Shown: positions 10,660 through 21,290 of the stretch, in pieces
Position numbering within the stretch: the stretch's first letter is position 1
How the letters are laid out: every line of letters starts with the position of its first letter
Origin: Gambelia wislizenii
Taxonomy: Eukaryota; Chordata; Lepidosauria; Squamata; Crotaphytidae
DNA length: 64,000 bases
Assembly (NCBI GenBank): GCA_030847615.1
Contig: JAUMIR010000002.1
Span: 118,428,309-118,492,308 of the forward strand
Reading direction: 5' to 3'
Notes under the pieces: model-generated
What the model saw: the letters and a program-made list of their open reading frames with translations, nothing else
Told to the model about the DNA's origin: nothing
The model's database searches: none
Made by a program: the position numbers and the translations under genes

Positions 10660-10885
10660 ACAGGAAGTTGCCTTACATCAGGTTAAACCATCTAGCTCAG
10701 TATTGTATATAAATCTTCCTCAGTCTGTTTCTACATCTGGATGGGAGCAATTGTGAAGCTGATGTATACCAACTGTCAGCAGCTCTCTGGTTCTTCAGGC
10801 AAGAGTTTTTGCCTACTTGGAGATGCCAGTGTTTGAACCTGGGACCTTCTGCATGCAAAGCCACTGAGTAAGGGCCCTTCCCCAA
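10660..10885 (-). mobile_element. tRNA-derived SINE (tail CAGTATAAGGCAGCTTCC type)
   Basis: On the minus strand the head reads GGGGAAGGGCCCTTACTCAG, then TGCATGCAGAAGGTCCCAGG and TTCAAACACTGGCATCTCC. The segment GGTCCCAGGTTCAAAC holds a B-box-like GGTTCAA. The 3' part matches the squamate SINE whose tail reads TAGATGG...CAGTATAAGGCAGCTTCC; here it is degraded to CTGATGTAAGGCAACTTCC on the minus strand (about 10,662-10,680). The copy is nearly full length but diverged. It is transcribed, if at all, by RNA polymerase III and depends on a LINE for movement. Confidence 0.72.
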
Positions 10886-11280
10886 ACAACTGCCAAACTT
10901 GTTTCATGTGTGTATTTACATCGTAGTAATGCAATTATATCCAAAATCCCTCCCTCATGCAAACATTTCTATTCATTTCATCTCTAATTTGACATGACAT
11001 GGCAGTTTTAAACCACTGCTGATACTACAGCTTGTATTCTCACAAATTTTAATTTGTGGCATTTTTTTCTTCTTTCCACTGTTAATTTATATTTTTGATT
11101 TATTCATTTATATTATGCCTTGCAGTCTCAAAAGGATCCCCTAAGGCAGTTTGCAGTCCTAAACATACATTTTAATTCAGTCAGAACTGAGAGCAATAAT
11201 ATTTTCCAACAGCTGCCTAAAGAACACATCAAAAGAAGGATTTAACAACCATTAAAAAACCTATTTAAAAACTGATGGAA

Positions 11281-11285
<5 letters not shown>
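10886..11285. other. No named feature; AT-rich with LINE-3'-like text
   Basis: Near 11,096-11,150 TTATTCATTTATATTATGCC followed by AGGCAGTTTGCAGTCCTAAA resembles the complement of decayed L2-type 3' ends. It is too degraded to call. Confidence 0.35.

Positions 11286-11312
<27 letters not shown>
11286..11312. repeat. (TA)n microsatellite
   Basis: About 13 TA units, ending in TAGTGCC. Confidence 0.95.
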
Positions 11313-11315
<3 letters not shown>

Positions 11316-11319
11316 CCTA

Positions 11320-11540
11320 TCTAAGAGCCATCAGAACTGGAACAAAACCATCAGAATTGGAAGCAGAGGGTTCCACAATCTGGGTGGTGCCTCTGGAAAT
11401 GCCGTTTCATGAGTGACCACTATGTGTACCTCTCCTTGAAAGTAGGAGATACAAAGCAAGGTGTTTGATGAGAACTGCAACTGATAGGAAGGTCCATATG
11501 ATACTAGGAGATCCTGTAGCTGTTGCACTACTTTGCCATT
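11320..11540 (-). mobile_element. Possible L2-type LINE relic
   Basis: The + strand text GAGGGTTCCACAATCTGGGTGG-like, then CATCAGAACTGG...GATACTAGGAGATCCTGTAG resembles the complement of the C-terminal coding and 3' UTR parts of squamate L2 elements (a stretch where WNSLP-type residues would lie). It is heavily decayed and the call is weak. Confidence 0.3.
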
Positions 11541-12003
11541 CCCAAATATCTGTGTAATCCTCTCTGAGAAAGTTTAATTTATGGTTTTCAGAATTCAAAG
11601 GAATTTAAGGCTTAATTGGAACTGAAATATCTGTCATTTCTTTAAAAGTAAATAACCTCTTTCCAGTGGAGATGTTGGAGAAATTTGCCAGGCCTGAATG
11701 TTTGTACCATTTGCCAGACTGGGCAAATTCAAATCTGCCCGGTCCCTAAGTAAAACAGAATGCATCTGTACACAAAAACTTGCACTTTTCAGAATTTAGC
11801 ACGCCAACTTGCAACTCAAAAAATCATGTACAATTTGTATAAATTGGAAAATTGCAAATAAATTCAGTCACTCAATCAGTGTGTATCTGAGGTAGAGGTG
11901 GAAAAGTACATTAGAATAGGGAGGAATTCTTGCCAAATGTATAAAAACTATGAAAAGTACATACAAAAATTTGTATATTAAGAAAAATGGAACAAAAAAT
12001 GGG

Positions 12004-12036
<33 letters not shown>

Positions 12037-12221
12037 TATACACATACATATATGGGGGGTTGAATTTTGCTGCATTCACAAACTGATCCAAACACAGGCC
12101 AACATGAACTTGCTTTGGTGGAAATGGGATATTTGGAAAAACCTAAACATACTAGGCAAGGAAAGACTATTCAGAAGTATTTGAAAAATGGTTGAAAAAT
12201 GTATTTCCTGTCAAGAAACTC
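11541..12221. repeat. (TA)n(CA)n(TA)n microsatellite at 12,004-12,052 in otherwise unassigned DNA
   Basis: A compound TA/CA/TA repeat accounts for 12,004-12,052. The rest is AT-rich and unassigned. Confidence 0.7.
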
Positions 12222-12665
12222 TGACAAGAAGAATCCTGGATTGATAAGAATCTTTGAAATCCAGGATTTATTCTGTGCAAAATATGTACCTGGTTGTTCT
12301 GCAGACAAAATCTCTCTCTCTCTCTGGCTTTTCTTCGCAAACGAAGATTCAAGAAGGACTCATCCCGCGCTTTCTGCAAGCGCGAAATACCGTAGTATTT
12401 TCTGTGCAGAAAATAAAAGTTTTGTACAGAAAATACTGTTCCCTGCACAGCACATTCTGTTGTTGATGACTTATTCTGTGCAACATTTGCACACAGTTAT
12501 TTTGTGCCAAAAACAGCACTTTCTGCAAAACCCTGTTTCCTGTGCAGAAAATGCTGTTTTCTGCACAAATCTACCACATATGAATTTTGTGCTGAATAGC
12601 TTCCCAACTACAGCATCTTTGAGCAGGAAGCAGGGTTTACTATGTAAAAAATTACAGAAATATTT
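12222..12665. repeat. Dispersed TGTGCAGAAAA-rich repeat, copy 2
   Basis: The block carries at least eight degenerate copies of TTCTGTGCAGAAAA or its complement (for example near 12,270, 12,399, 12,425, 12,475, 12,540 and 12,557), spaced irregularly at 20-60 bp. Because the unit is partly palindromic, both strands stay open over long distances; this produces overlapping frames (170, 93, 70 and 68 residues) without any recognisable domain. A 74-bp LINE tail is inserted at 12,311. See copy 1 at 2,300-2,490. Confidence 0.65.
12311..12384 (-). mobile_element. Ultra-short 3' end of the zinc-finger LINE
   Basis: This reads TCTCTCTCTCTCTCTGGC, then TTCGCAAACGAAGATTCAAG and CCCGCGCTTTCTGCAAGCGC. It is the complement of the 3' end of the LINE at 43,268-43,997. 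Only 74 bp are present: the GA-rich tail, the hairpin-like CTTCGCAAACGAAG and the last few codons. It is an extreme 5' truncation inside the TGTGCAGAAAA repeat. A 4-bp AAAT is shared by the two flanks, not enough to prove a target duplication. Confidence 0.8.
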
Positions 12666-13193
12666 ACTGAGCAACAATATATGTGAAGGAAGGGGCTTGG
12701 ATCCTGCTTAATATTTCCCAACCAGACCAGGTCTCTTGACTGCTAGCAGATGCTGTTCTGTCCTTTAGTCCTGTTCTATCAGCAATGTGTAGCTCCAGCC
12801 TTAGGTTGAAGACTGGGTTTCCTATAAATAAATCACACCTCATTCCAGTAACTGCCACCATTCTGTACTTAGGCCAGTTCTCAGTCTGAACCCGTGGCAC
12901 TCATGTTTTTAGGGATGTCCTTGGAAAAAAGGGAGAAAATTTTGAGAAAAAGGGAGCAACCCAGCAACCCTCTGTTGCCAAGATCTTCAAGCCAAAACAT
13001 CTCAGGCATGTGAAGCAGTAAGGTGCTGGATTTAGGGCTAGGCAGTTCTACTGATGCTCTCACTATACACACAAACCATTTAGCTAGAAGTAAATTTATT
13101 AAAATAAAAGAATAATGGGATATGAAAGGAATTTCTGGATAATTACAGAATCAAACAAATAGTAACAAGATAAAATAAGAAAACTGGCTAGAT
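12666..13193. other. No feature recognised
   Basis: No coding domain or named repeat could be supported. Confidence 0.5.
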
Positions 13194-13329
13194 GAGGGTT
13201 TATCAACCTATGGTCCTCCAGATGTCTGAGACTTCAGTTCCCATAAGTCCCAGCCATCATGGCCAATGTTCAGGAATTCTGGGAGCTGACATTCCAAATA
13301 CCTGGAAGAACAAATGTTGAGAACCACTG
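13194..13329. mobile_element. hAT-type MITE (GTTCTCAACC/TTGAGAACCACTG family)
   Basis: It starts GAGGGTTTATCAACCTATGG and ends AAATGTTGAGAACCACTG, a degraded inverted pair. GTCCTCCAGATGTCTGAGAC lies in the left arm. The 8-bp flanks GGCTAGAT (13,186-13,193) and GACTAAAC (13,330-13,337) match at five positions, and all three differences are transitions, as expected for an old target duplication. Confidence 0.75.
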
Positions 13330-15203
13330 GACTAAACTATTGGAATCACTCAGAACCTGCTTCACCTTCCAGGAAAATGTGAAATAGGATGTTCCCAGAC
13401 TAGCATGGAAACATGCCTGAGAGCTGTACAAGCGTGCTTGAGATCTGAGACCCAAGAGACTCACAAAGGCAGGATGATAGACAGACAGGCTTCCTGTTTG
13501 TAGGAACCAAACTGGTTGAGGGCACTGTACCTTATGTGTTACCTTCCGAGTTACATGACTTTCCTGGTAAGATGTTTAGAGCCTGTAGCTAAACTTAATG
13601 ATAGGGATAAAATTATATAGTTGCTATCTAGTTCAATTAAGTTGGTCCTGGTTAATATATCTAGATTTGTAATGAAAGCAGAAGCAACAGTGAGAATAAC
13701 TAAACTGATTGTTTCTTATAAGAAATGTGGATCCATATGTTTGCAAATATTTTATTTGTATATAGTATATTTGATATTTTGATACGTCTTTTATGAATTT
13801 TTAAACCTTGTGATCTTACCTTTTATTGTACTGTGTGATTGCTTATTACTGATTTTTCTTATGGCTACAACCTGTGTCTGGTTGCCTAATAATAACCTTG
13901 CTAGATATGCGATTTAAATTTAAAACAAACAAATCCAGTGCCACAATGGAAAATAACAGTATTGAAGAAATCATTTGTCATTTCTTTCTCTAATCACCTC
14001 TTTCTGTCTACCAGTATCCCTCTTCCTTTTACTAGTTGCACTAATAGAACAAGATGACACCCAAGCTGTACTCTGTTATGTGGTGGGTGATAAACTGAAC
14101 TGTGAGCCAAAAGAGCGGCCACTTAGGCCAAGTCAGAACATCTCTGGAGCATGTCTGCTTGTGTGCAATTCTGTTGGCAGTGGCCAGTTGCTTGAAGCAA
14201 TGGGAATGCCAGACCACACTGTGGGTGGATGGACAGTTAGAGGAATCTCACAGGCCTCTTCTATCCCCTGCCAAGCAGCGTTGTCCTGTGTCCAGAGCTA
14301 GCTCTCAGCAAGGGCTTTTCCCTGCTTTGCAGTTTCTCATTTTTTAAAACTGACATTCTTTGACAGATCAAAAAAGAGAGAGAAAACCTTTGCAGGCAAA
14401 AATATCCAAATATGCCTTCTGTTCCATACTCTCTTCATGTAGTGATAGACATTCTGTCAGGCAAAGCTGTATTCTTCACAGGAGGCCTGAGGCTCACTCC
14501 ACTGACAGATACTAGAAGGAGTTTTCCTTTGCTGATGAAATGCTTCCTACTACATAATCATAACAGTTTTGACATTTGGGGCAAGAAGAAAAAAAATGTC
14601 CAGTATTGTCTGTGGCTGGCAAAAATGCAGCTGATAAAATAAATGAAGGAGAGCAACTACTTCATTATTCATTTCCACAGCTGACCCATACCATCATCAG
14701 TTGAAAAGTGTCTTTAATGTCTTGACCTGTCTGTAAAATAATTCTTATTGTTGTTCTCAAAATTATTCTTGTAATCAAGATCTTCCTCCCATTTTATAGC
14801 ACCCATCACTATGCTACAATCTGGAGAAGTATATCAGTCCCTGGTCCTTATGTATGGAGGTATCACCTATAATTTAAGCAAATGTCACAAAACTGGTTAA
14901 CGTTTATATTGACTATTAGATTTTGGGATACTAGGAGTGATTTCAGGAGACCTATTGTAAATATTGGGTATTTTATTTCAGCAGGATATCATCATTAATA
15001 TTTTTATTATCAATAACTGCAAGCCTCCTTGTGTCCCAGTCTTAGGGGAAAAGTAGAACATAAATAAAGTGATTGACTGAGTAGACATTTTCCACCATTG
15101 CATTGAGTAGTAGGAGAATCCCAGCAAGTAATGGTCCTTTCTCTTCTTTTCTTATTGTGTGTCTGCTTTGTGAAGCTTAGAAAATATGCAGAACAAATAT
15201 GTA
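13330..15203. other. No feature recognised
   Basis: Mostly AT-rich unique sequence. The open frame at 13,975-14,301 (108 residues) starts with a hydrophobic stretch (FLSLITSFCLPVSLFLLLVAL) but has no family resemblance, and no splice context that I can defend. Confidence 0.45.
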
Positions 15204-15261
15204 AGGGCTTGTCTACACTACAAAACCCACCTCATAGCCCGAGTGGATTGTTTTGATCTGC

Positions 15262-15392
15262 AGTGTCCTCTTTGGAGGTTTTTAAGCAGAGGCTGGATGG
15301 CTGTCTGTCAGGAATGATTTGATTGTTTATTCCTGCATGGCAGGGGGTTGGACTGGATGGCCCTTGTGGTCTCTTCCAACTCTATGATTCTC
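15262..15392 (+). mobile_element. CR1 LINE 3' UTR fragment
   Basis: TTTTTAAGCAGAGGCTGGAT, CAGGGGGTTGGACTGGATGG and CTCTTCCAACTCTATGATTC are the standard 3' end of squamate CR1, complementary to the text at 29,090-29,220 and 35,885-36,000. This 131-bp 5'-truncated copy is on the + strand and ends in the TATGATTCT octamer region. Confidence 0.88.
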
Positions 15393-16168
15393 TAAAGGCC
15401 ACATTCACTGGGGCTGTAACCATAGGCAAACTCACGTCAGCATAAAAGGGCGGTCCAACATTGATCATGTGTCCTATACATCTCATTGTTTCCAGCCACA
15501 TGGCCAGGGCTGCTCTGTTTTTTCCCTCTGTTTGCTCCTGCGTGTGAATAGCTGTAGTCCCAGAGTACTGTATTATTGGATAAGCAAAGATTCATTTATC
15601 CATATATCTGCACACACACACACAAAATTAAAATTTAAAAGCACCAGAATGGAGTCTTGTCCACGAGAAGCCCTGCCTTGGCTTTGCATTGACTACAATT
15701 GGTGGCCACCACACAGCCAATAATCTGGGTTTTCCCTCAGATGTAGAGTGAACCACAAATATTTCAGACCCGGTGTTACCCAAGTTGCTTGGGAACCCTG
15801 GGGACCCTCTATTTCCCAAATATTAATTTGGGGAATATTTAAGTAGCTCAAAATGGCAGTGAGATGCTGGGCAATGGCAGGATCGCTTGACCTATGTATA
15901 CCAGTAGTAAATGAGGACACTCCAAGCCAGAACGTACAATTAAATAATCTTTATTGGAAGTTAATGTAAACAGCATCCATGCAAACACTCAGGCTTCAAG
16001 CTATCACAGAAGGCTAATGAAGAAAGCAGGAATTATTTGGATAGAGGACTAGAGTGAGCGAGTGAGGGGTGATACAGTACCTCTCAGAGGAGCAGAGATT
16101 TGTGCAGCAGAAGATTCTCAGAGATGAGTTCTGAGGGTCTCACAGAAAACCAACAGCATGCATGTAAG

Positions 16169-16220
16169 ACATTTTGTGGACTGGGACATTTTGTGGACTG
16201 TGGACAACTGTGGACATTTT
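16169..16220. repeat. Short tandem repeat GGACATTTTGTGGACT
   Basis: The GACATTTTGTGGACTG unit occurs twice, followed by a degenerate GTGGACAACTGTGGACATTTTGG, over about 52 bp. Confidence 0.8.
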
Positions 16221-16793
16221 GGTGGTGTTTTAGAGTGATATTTATACGTGATAATTCCCCTGAAGGGATGGGATTTTGAGTGGGACACAATGTTTCTCAC
16301 AGGTTCCCAGAATTATACGGTGAGTGCTCCAGAAAAGTTAATGATCTTTAATGGGTGCTTTGTTTGGAGCAGGCAAGGTCTTTTGTTGGAAGGTGATAGA
16401 GAAGAAAGGACCTGTTTTACAAGCATCAAGGACTCTGCTATTGTTGTGGATAAGTGAATACTCACCTCCAGGTTTTAATCTCTGACCTGAGTATTTGTTT
16501 GAGGGATTTTCAAAGGCCCCTCCTTTGGTTACACATGACTCCAGCCTTAGTATTAGGGGTGTTGCTGCTTTACTTGCTAACCTCATGGAAAGCCACAGTA
16601 AGCCAAATTATAAATATTACCAATTAGTTGATATTCCAAGATGGGGGCTATCAGGGTAGGTAACACTGGGTCTTCCTCCAGAAACACTGTGAAGATGTTG
16701 AATGGTTACAAACATCAAGTAGCAACTGAACCGCAACTATGGGGCAGGTATAGGTTTTAGTTTTGTTTAGTTTTGCCTGTGTAGACAAGCCCT

Positions 16794-17640
16794 AAGGCTC
16801 CTAAAACATTTTGCTATCTCTGATTGAAAATCCAATGGCCATGCTCTGTCTTTTGTCTCTTTACCTTTCATTCATTTGAAGCCGTGGATCCATCCATCTA
16901 CCACTTCATTTATACCTCAACATTCCCCCAAAACTGGAACTCAAGGTGTCTTAGAAGATAAAAAGAAATACAGGTAAAAACACATGCAGCTAAAAAAAAT
17001 TATAAGAGTTAAAATTAATAAATCCACTCTCTATCAAAATCTGGACCATTTAAAGCATTAATTTAAAAACCAAGAATAAAAATAATGCAGCACACTAAAA
17101 AAAGAAAAAGCCCTTTCCTTGTAAAATAATCAGTTCCCCGGATCCTTTTGGGGGGAAATGGTCATGACCTGCTGATGAAAGGACAGCAAGAAGGGAGCCA
17201 GTTTAGCCTCCTTAGGAAGGGACTTCCAAAGTTTGAGAAATGTCAGAAAGGTTAGTCAGTAGATTTTAAAAAAAATACTTGTTCTATTTGTGGAACATTT
17301 TTTCCAGCAGTGACAGAAGCACAGGTACCCAGATGTACCTGAAGTTTCCTATTTACCTCTGGGCAACAGAAGAGAAGAAGTAGGGCAGGGCAAAGCAACA
17401 ATGCGCCCTGTGACAAGGCTGCTTTGTTCCAGGAGCCCTGTGGTTTCATAGGCTCCTGTGGAAGGAAGTACTGGAAGAGGGCTTCCCAGCTGACCTATCT
17501 GCTGAAGTGTTCAGTTGGGTCCTCTTGGTTAAATCAAACTCTCCACCAAAGGAAACTCCCTCATTCTACTCAGAAGTGGCTTCCCCACCCTCCCTCTCTG
17601 TCTTATGGCTGTTGAATGTGGCTGGACTTTATGCTCATGT
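16794..17640. other. No named feature; weak LINE-like text
   Basis: Near 17,190-17,235 GGGAGCCAGTTTAGCCTCCT followed by AGGGACTTCCAAAG resembles complements of decayed L2-type coding DNA. The remainder is unassigned. Confidence 0.35.
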
Positions 17641-18299
17641 TTTGCTGGGTTGTACGCTTTACAGCCTGACCGCACTCTGACGAAAAGCAGCAAGGGAGCA
17701 GGAACATTCCGTTTTCCATGTTCCCTTACCCCATGATGTTGTCATCCTTCCAGCATTCTTTCATTCTGCTCCCTTGGTGGACCGAAGTAAAAAAAGTCTT
17801 TTTGCTGACAGGGTTTTGTAACCAAAAGACATGGTTTTATCTTGTTCCCCCATGGGACAGGAACAAAAAAACAGTGTCATGCAGTAAGGGTCTTAGTATC
17901 TTTTTTGTCACACCCTTTTGCCAAATTAGTCATGGGGCTTGATCAAATTGGGGGAGATAGGTCTATGTGCCCACAACCATGGTTCCTTTAAGGGACCTTG
18001 GGTTGTGGCATTAAGGGGCACACCCAGATCAGTAGTGTGGTCTGGTTTCAGTCACCAGTAACAGGGACCATGGAATGGTTTTTGCCCAAGTAGAATCTTG
18101 GTTTTGTCACTTCAGGTTCCCTCCAACATTCAGACTGGAAGGGAAGTGGTTTATTTGCTGAGAGAGAGGTCGCCCAATCTATGTATACATGCCAGCATTT
18201 CTCAGCTGTAATCAATAAATTGTGGCCTGTTTTGTTCCATGTTGGAAGTGTCTTTGTGTTCTGTCTGAGATCACTCAGCCCCAGTTGTTATACACATAG
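17641..18299 (+). mobile_element. Possible LTR (solo, decayed)
   Basis: A polyadenylation signal AATAAA lies at 18,214-18,219 and is followed by TTGTGGCCTGTTTTG and TGTCTTTGTGTTCTGTC, the layout of an R-U5 region. Upstream is a moderately GC-rich U3-like stretch. Neither TG/CA termini nor target duplications could be fixed, and no internal retroviral coding was seen. It could equally be ordinary intergenic DNA. Confidence 0.3.
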
Positions 18300-19090
18300 T
18301 GACTGATCTAATAAATTTCAGATAATTGTTCAAAAAAGACAGGAAAGGAAACAAATCATCCTTATTTGAAAAAAAAATCTCAGAATAAAGGCAACATTGA
18401 GATTCGGTTCTTGTTTTAACAAATCATTTAAAAGCACAAGACCCGATTGATATAGAAACTGAAACCTGATCAGCAGTGCTGAAAAGAACTGAACATTTGT
18501 TTTTTAAAATAAACAAAACACAAATGGCTGTGAGACACCTGTCAGACTCTGCAGGCTATCTTAACTAGTAACTCAGAGAGATGGAGACTGCCATATTCAC
18601 CTCACAGTTCCCCTTGTTTCCTATGGTGACACCATCTAGTGAGATGTCAGAGAGCAGGTTGTGACTATGAAGGATGTAGCCTGTGTTAGAAGCTTTTAAG
18701 GTTTTAAGCGCCAGGTGTGCTGCTGCAACTTACGTGCTTAGAGCAATGACATGGAAATAACTTGAGTAAAGGGAGAAACAAGTGGACTCCTTGTTTTGTT
18801 ATTTTCTTTATAGCCTTTTCCCCCTAAATTGCAATAATTATTCTTTCCCTAGCCACCAGTTGTTGTTGTTTTTTAAGCAAACCAATCAAGGCTGGCATTC
18901 TTAAAGAGGTGTGGGTGGAGAGAAGACTTTTAAATGTTTTCCTCATGGCTGTCAAACAAGAAGTTCTGATTTAAAGATAGAGCGGGGGGGGGGGCATCAG
19001 CACTATTTTCTAAGGAACAGTCTTAAAAACAAATATAAAGATGTCTCCAGCATTTCAGTACCTCCACCACATGTCTGTAATGTTTTAAAT
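18300..19090. other. No feature recognised
   Basis: AT-rich DNA without coding domains or named repeats. Confidence 0.5.
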
Positions 19091-19231
19091 TAGGACTGGA
19101 GAATCTGTGGCCACCCAAATACTGCGTTTTTCCTGTTCCCCTCATATCTCATCAACCTGAGCTAAGTTGACCAATGACTGAAATAGTTTGTCAGTGTCAA
19201 CACTCAGAGGGCTGCCATTTCCCTACCCCTG
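19091..19231. mobile_element. hAT-type MITE with 8-bp target duplication
   Basis: The 141-bp element starts TAGGACTGGAGAATCTGTGG and ends GGCTGCCATTTCCCTACCCC-TG, inverted termini of the CAGGGGTAGGGAAT type. Flanks TTTTAAAT (19,083-19,090) and TTTTAAAG (19,232-19,239) form an 8-bp target duplication with one mismatch. Confidence 0.78.
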
Positions 19232-19704
19232 TTTTAAAGGGAGAGATTACTTGAGGCTTTATATAATGTCCATGGGTATATCGTCCTGTAATTCTTCCAG
19301 CTCCTTTCTTTAGGAGACCTTAGGTCAATTGCTACCAAATCATGATGCTCTCTCCCTCTGGAGCCAGCTCCATTCAGATGTTTGCTTGACTCCTTACTGA
19401 TGATTTTTCAGGAGTTACATTAGGTTTTTGTTTGCCAGTGTTTAGAAGGTGTAGGCGATAGCAGGTGATTTTCCCCCTCCTTTTTTTTCTGCTGAAGTGG
19501 CCTACAGAAGTTGGTTTTTAATAGAGTGGGTTTGCATCTTTGGAGATTTTCAGACCCTCTAAATATGGTGTGATAAGGACTCCAGGAGATCGCTAAAGGG
19601 CTTGCATTTCAGATGACATTGTTCCCATGTCATCATGCTCCCGTTCAGCTGTCATTCCGCCGGCACTTCTTTTTATTGACAGGCTAAGCTGTCGATGGAC
19701 CCCC
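19232..19704. other. No feature recognised
   Basis: No coding or repeat signal that I can name. Confidence 0.45.
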
Positions 19705-19902
19705 CATTCCGTGTCTTGTTTATATTTGTTTTTTAATGTGATTTTAATTAGGTGGTTTTAATTTTATACCATTTAATGTCTTTTTATGGGGATGGTTGGG
19801 GGGGTGCTTTTAGTCAGCATTATAGCGTTTTAATTGTTGGAAGCCGCCCCGATTGTTTTTAGCAGAGCGGTGGGGTATAAATAAATATTATTACTATTCT
19901 GT
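19705..19902 (+). mobile_element. L2-type LINE 3' UTR fragment
   Basis: TTGTTTATATTTGTTTTTTA, TTGGAAGCCGCCCCGATTGT and GGTGGGGTATAAATAA match the fragment at 39,312-39,662 almost word for word, there preceded by the L2-type protein end SFKKALKTDLFRQAFPD. Both have an ATT-rich tail. This copy is 3'-end only. Confidence 0.72.
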
Positions 19903-20002
19903 CATGGAATGATGTACAACTGAAAAGGTGCCCCATTTTGCTGGTGCGATGCCAGTGTCAATGGGAGGTCCCTGCCAGAACACTTCCAGGTGCGATCAGG
20001 AT

Positions 20003-20110
20003 ATCGAGGTTTTATTTATGTATTTATTTATACCCCGCTCTTCAGCCACAAGGCTATCAGAGCAGCTTACAGATTGTTTTAAGCAATAGCAATTTACACA
20101 TCTACACTGC
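20003..20110 (-). mobile_element. Possible L2/CR1-type 3' tail
   Basis: TTTATTTATACCCCGCTCTT and CACAAGGCTATCAGAGCAGC resemble the complement of LINE 3' UTRs of the AAGCCGCCCCG...GGGGTATAAATAAA kind. It is short and approximate. Confidence 0.4.
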
Positions 20111-21191
20111 ATTAAGCAGTTTCCAATGTGTGTTAACTAAGTGACACCCTTTTTTGTACTCTCCCCAGGTTACTTTTTTTTTAAAGTGTGTTTTTGTGCT
20201 TGCTGTCACTTTTTTCCTTTTATTTGCCTTTTAATTTTTGGATTTCCCGCGCTCTTGTCTTCTTGCGAGAATGGCAGGGATGGGAGAGGGGTGGGAAAGG
20301 AGATTGCAGGACAGGGATGCTTTTTTCGTTCCCTTCTGAAAATCTCCTTTGTCATAAGCTGATTTGGGTGTTGTCTAAGACTGAAAGATTGGGTAGGAAT
20401 AGGGGAAATAAATAAATAACAAACTACTGCTACTACCTGATTTCAGCCTTTTTATTAGTATTGTATGTGTTTATACCCTTTGTTCCACTTGAACAGCCTT
20501 CTACACATGTGCAGCTAGCACTAAAGTGCTAAGAGGCAAACGAACTTTTGAAAAATGAGCGCCCATCATCTTGAAGGAGAAAGGAAGTTCTTTGAAAAAG
20601 CAAACCTAACCCTCCCCCATCACACTAACCTGAAGGTAGATTTAAAACCTTTCTAGCTCTCTCTCTTTTACACCCCTTTAGGTAGTGAATTGAAGTACTT
20701 GTTTTCTTAAGAGAAACAATAATATTGATGTGGCTCAAATATACAGCCATCTGCTTTGGATTGTTTTTTCTGCTGTGCCTCTCAAGTTTATACCTGGAAC
20801 AATGCTTGTTTAAAAAGAACAGGCATGGGTGAGTTGATTCCGGATTCTTGGCATGCTGATTTTTTTCAAATAGATTTTTATTATAGATTGACTTATAGGA
20901 ATACTTCTGTCTCTTAAAATCAAAAGGTGGAAAGCAACACCAAGAGGTATTGAAGTCATTGAAGTCCTCACTGCTCAACATTGGAAAGATGGGGGTCCCT
21001 GTGCATTTTTTTTGCACTGTATACAAAAGTGGTGGCAAAAGTTACAAATGTCTCAAGGAGCAGCAGCCTTGTGCCACTTCCTATGCCAGGCGTAACTAGA
21101 GAAATCCAATAAAATCTGAACATGTTGTTTCCCTGAAAGCTGTTATTCCTAAACCATCCTTGACAGCAGATGTAGGGAGCATGTGTATTTT
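20111..21191. other. No feature recognised
   Basis: The 137-residue minus frame at 20,625-21,038 has no recognisable domain and is low in expected coding features. Nothing else is supported. Confidence 0.45.
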
Positions 21192-21290
21192 GTTGCTTGA
21201 CTGTAACTCTCATCAGCCTTAGCCAACATCTATAAGGATGGAAGATGAAGTGAACTGTTGTCCAGAAACAGATGGAGGACCCCCAGATCC
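21192..21290. mobile_element. hAT-type MITE relic
   Basis: GACTGTAACTCTCATCAGCC on the left and AACTGTTGTCCAGAAACAGA followed by GGAGGACCCCCAGA on the right fit the two arms of a CTCCAGATG-type MITE. This explains the apparent start codons of the overlapping open frames near 21,238. Confidence 0.5.

Larger units (their letters stand above)
15204..16793. mobile_element. Possible DNA transposon bounded by 15-bp perfect inverted repeats
   Basis: AGGGCTTGTCTACAC at 15,204-15,218 is exactly complementary to GTGTAGACAAGCCCT at 16,779-16,793. The GTCTACAC terminus resembles ends of reptile hAT-like MITEs. The 1,590-bp interior includes a CR1 3' fragment (15,262-15,392) and no transposase motif. No target duplication is obvious, so these might also be two independent MITE ends in opposite orientation. 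Confidence 0.45.

Noticed and set aside
12199..12711. A 170-residue + strand frame and its overlapping frames as a gene
   Set aside because: The frames overlap on both strands within a repeat array; words such as SVQ, CAEN and LCQKQ recur because the DNA motif recurs. No domain is visible and a LINE tail lies in the middle.
13975..14301. A possible secreted or membrane protein exon
   Set aside because: The hydrophobic start is the only feature. There is no family resemblance and no coherent splice context.
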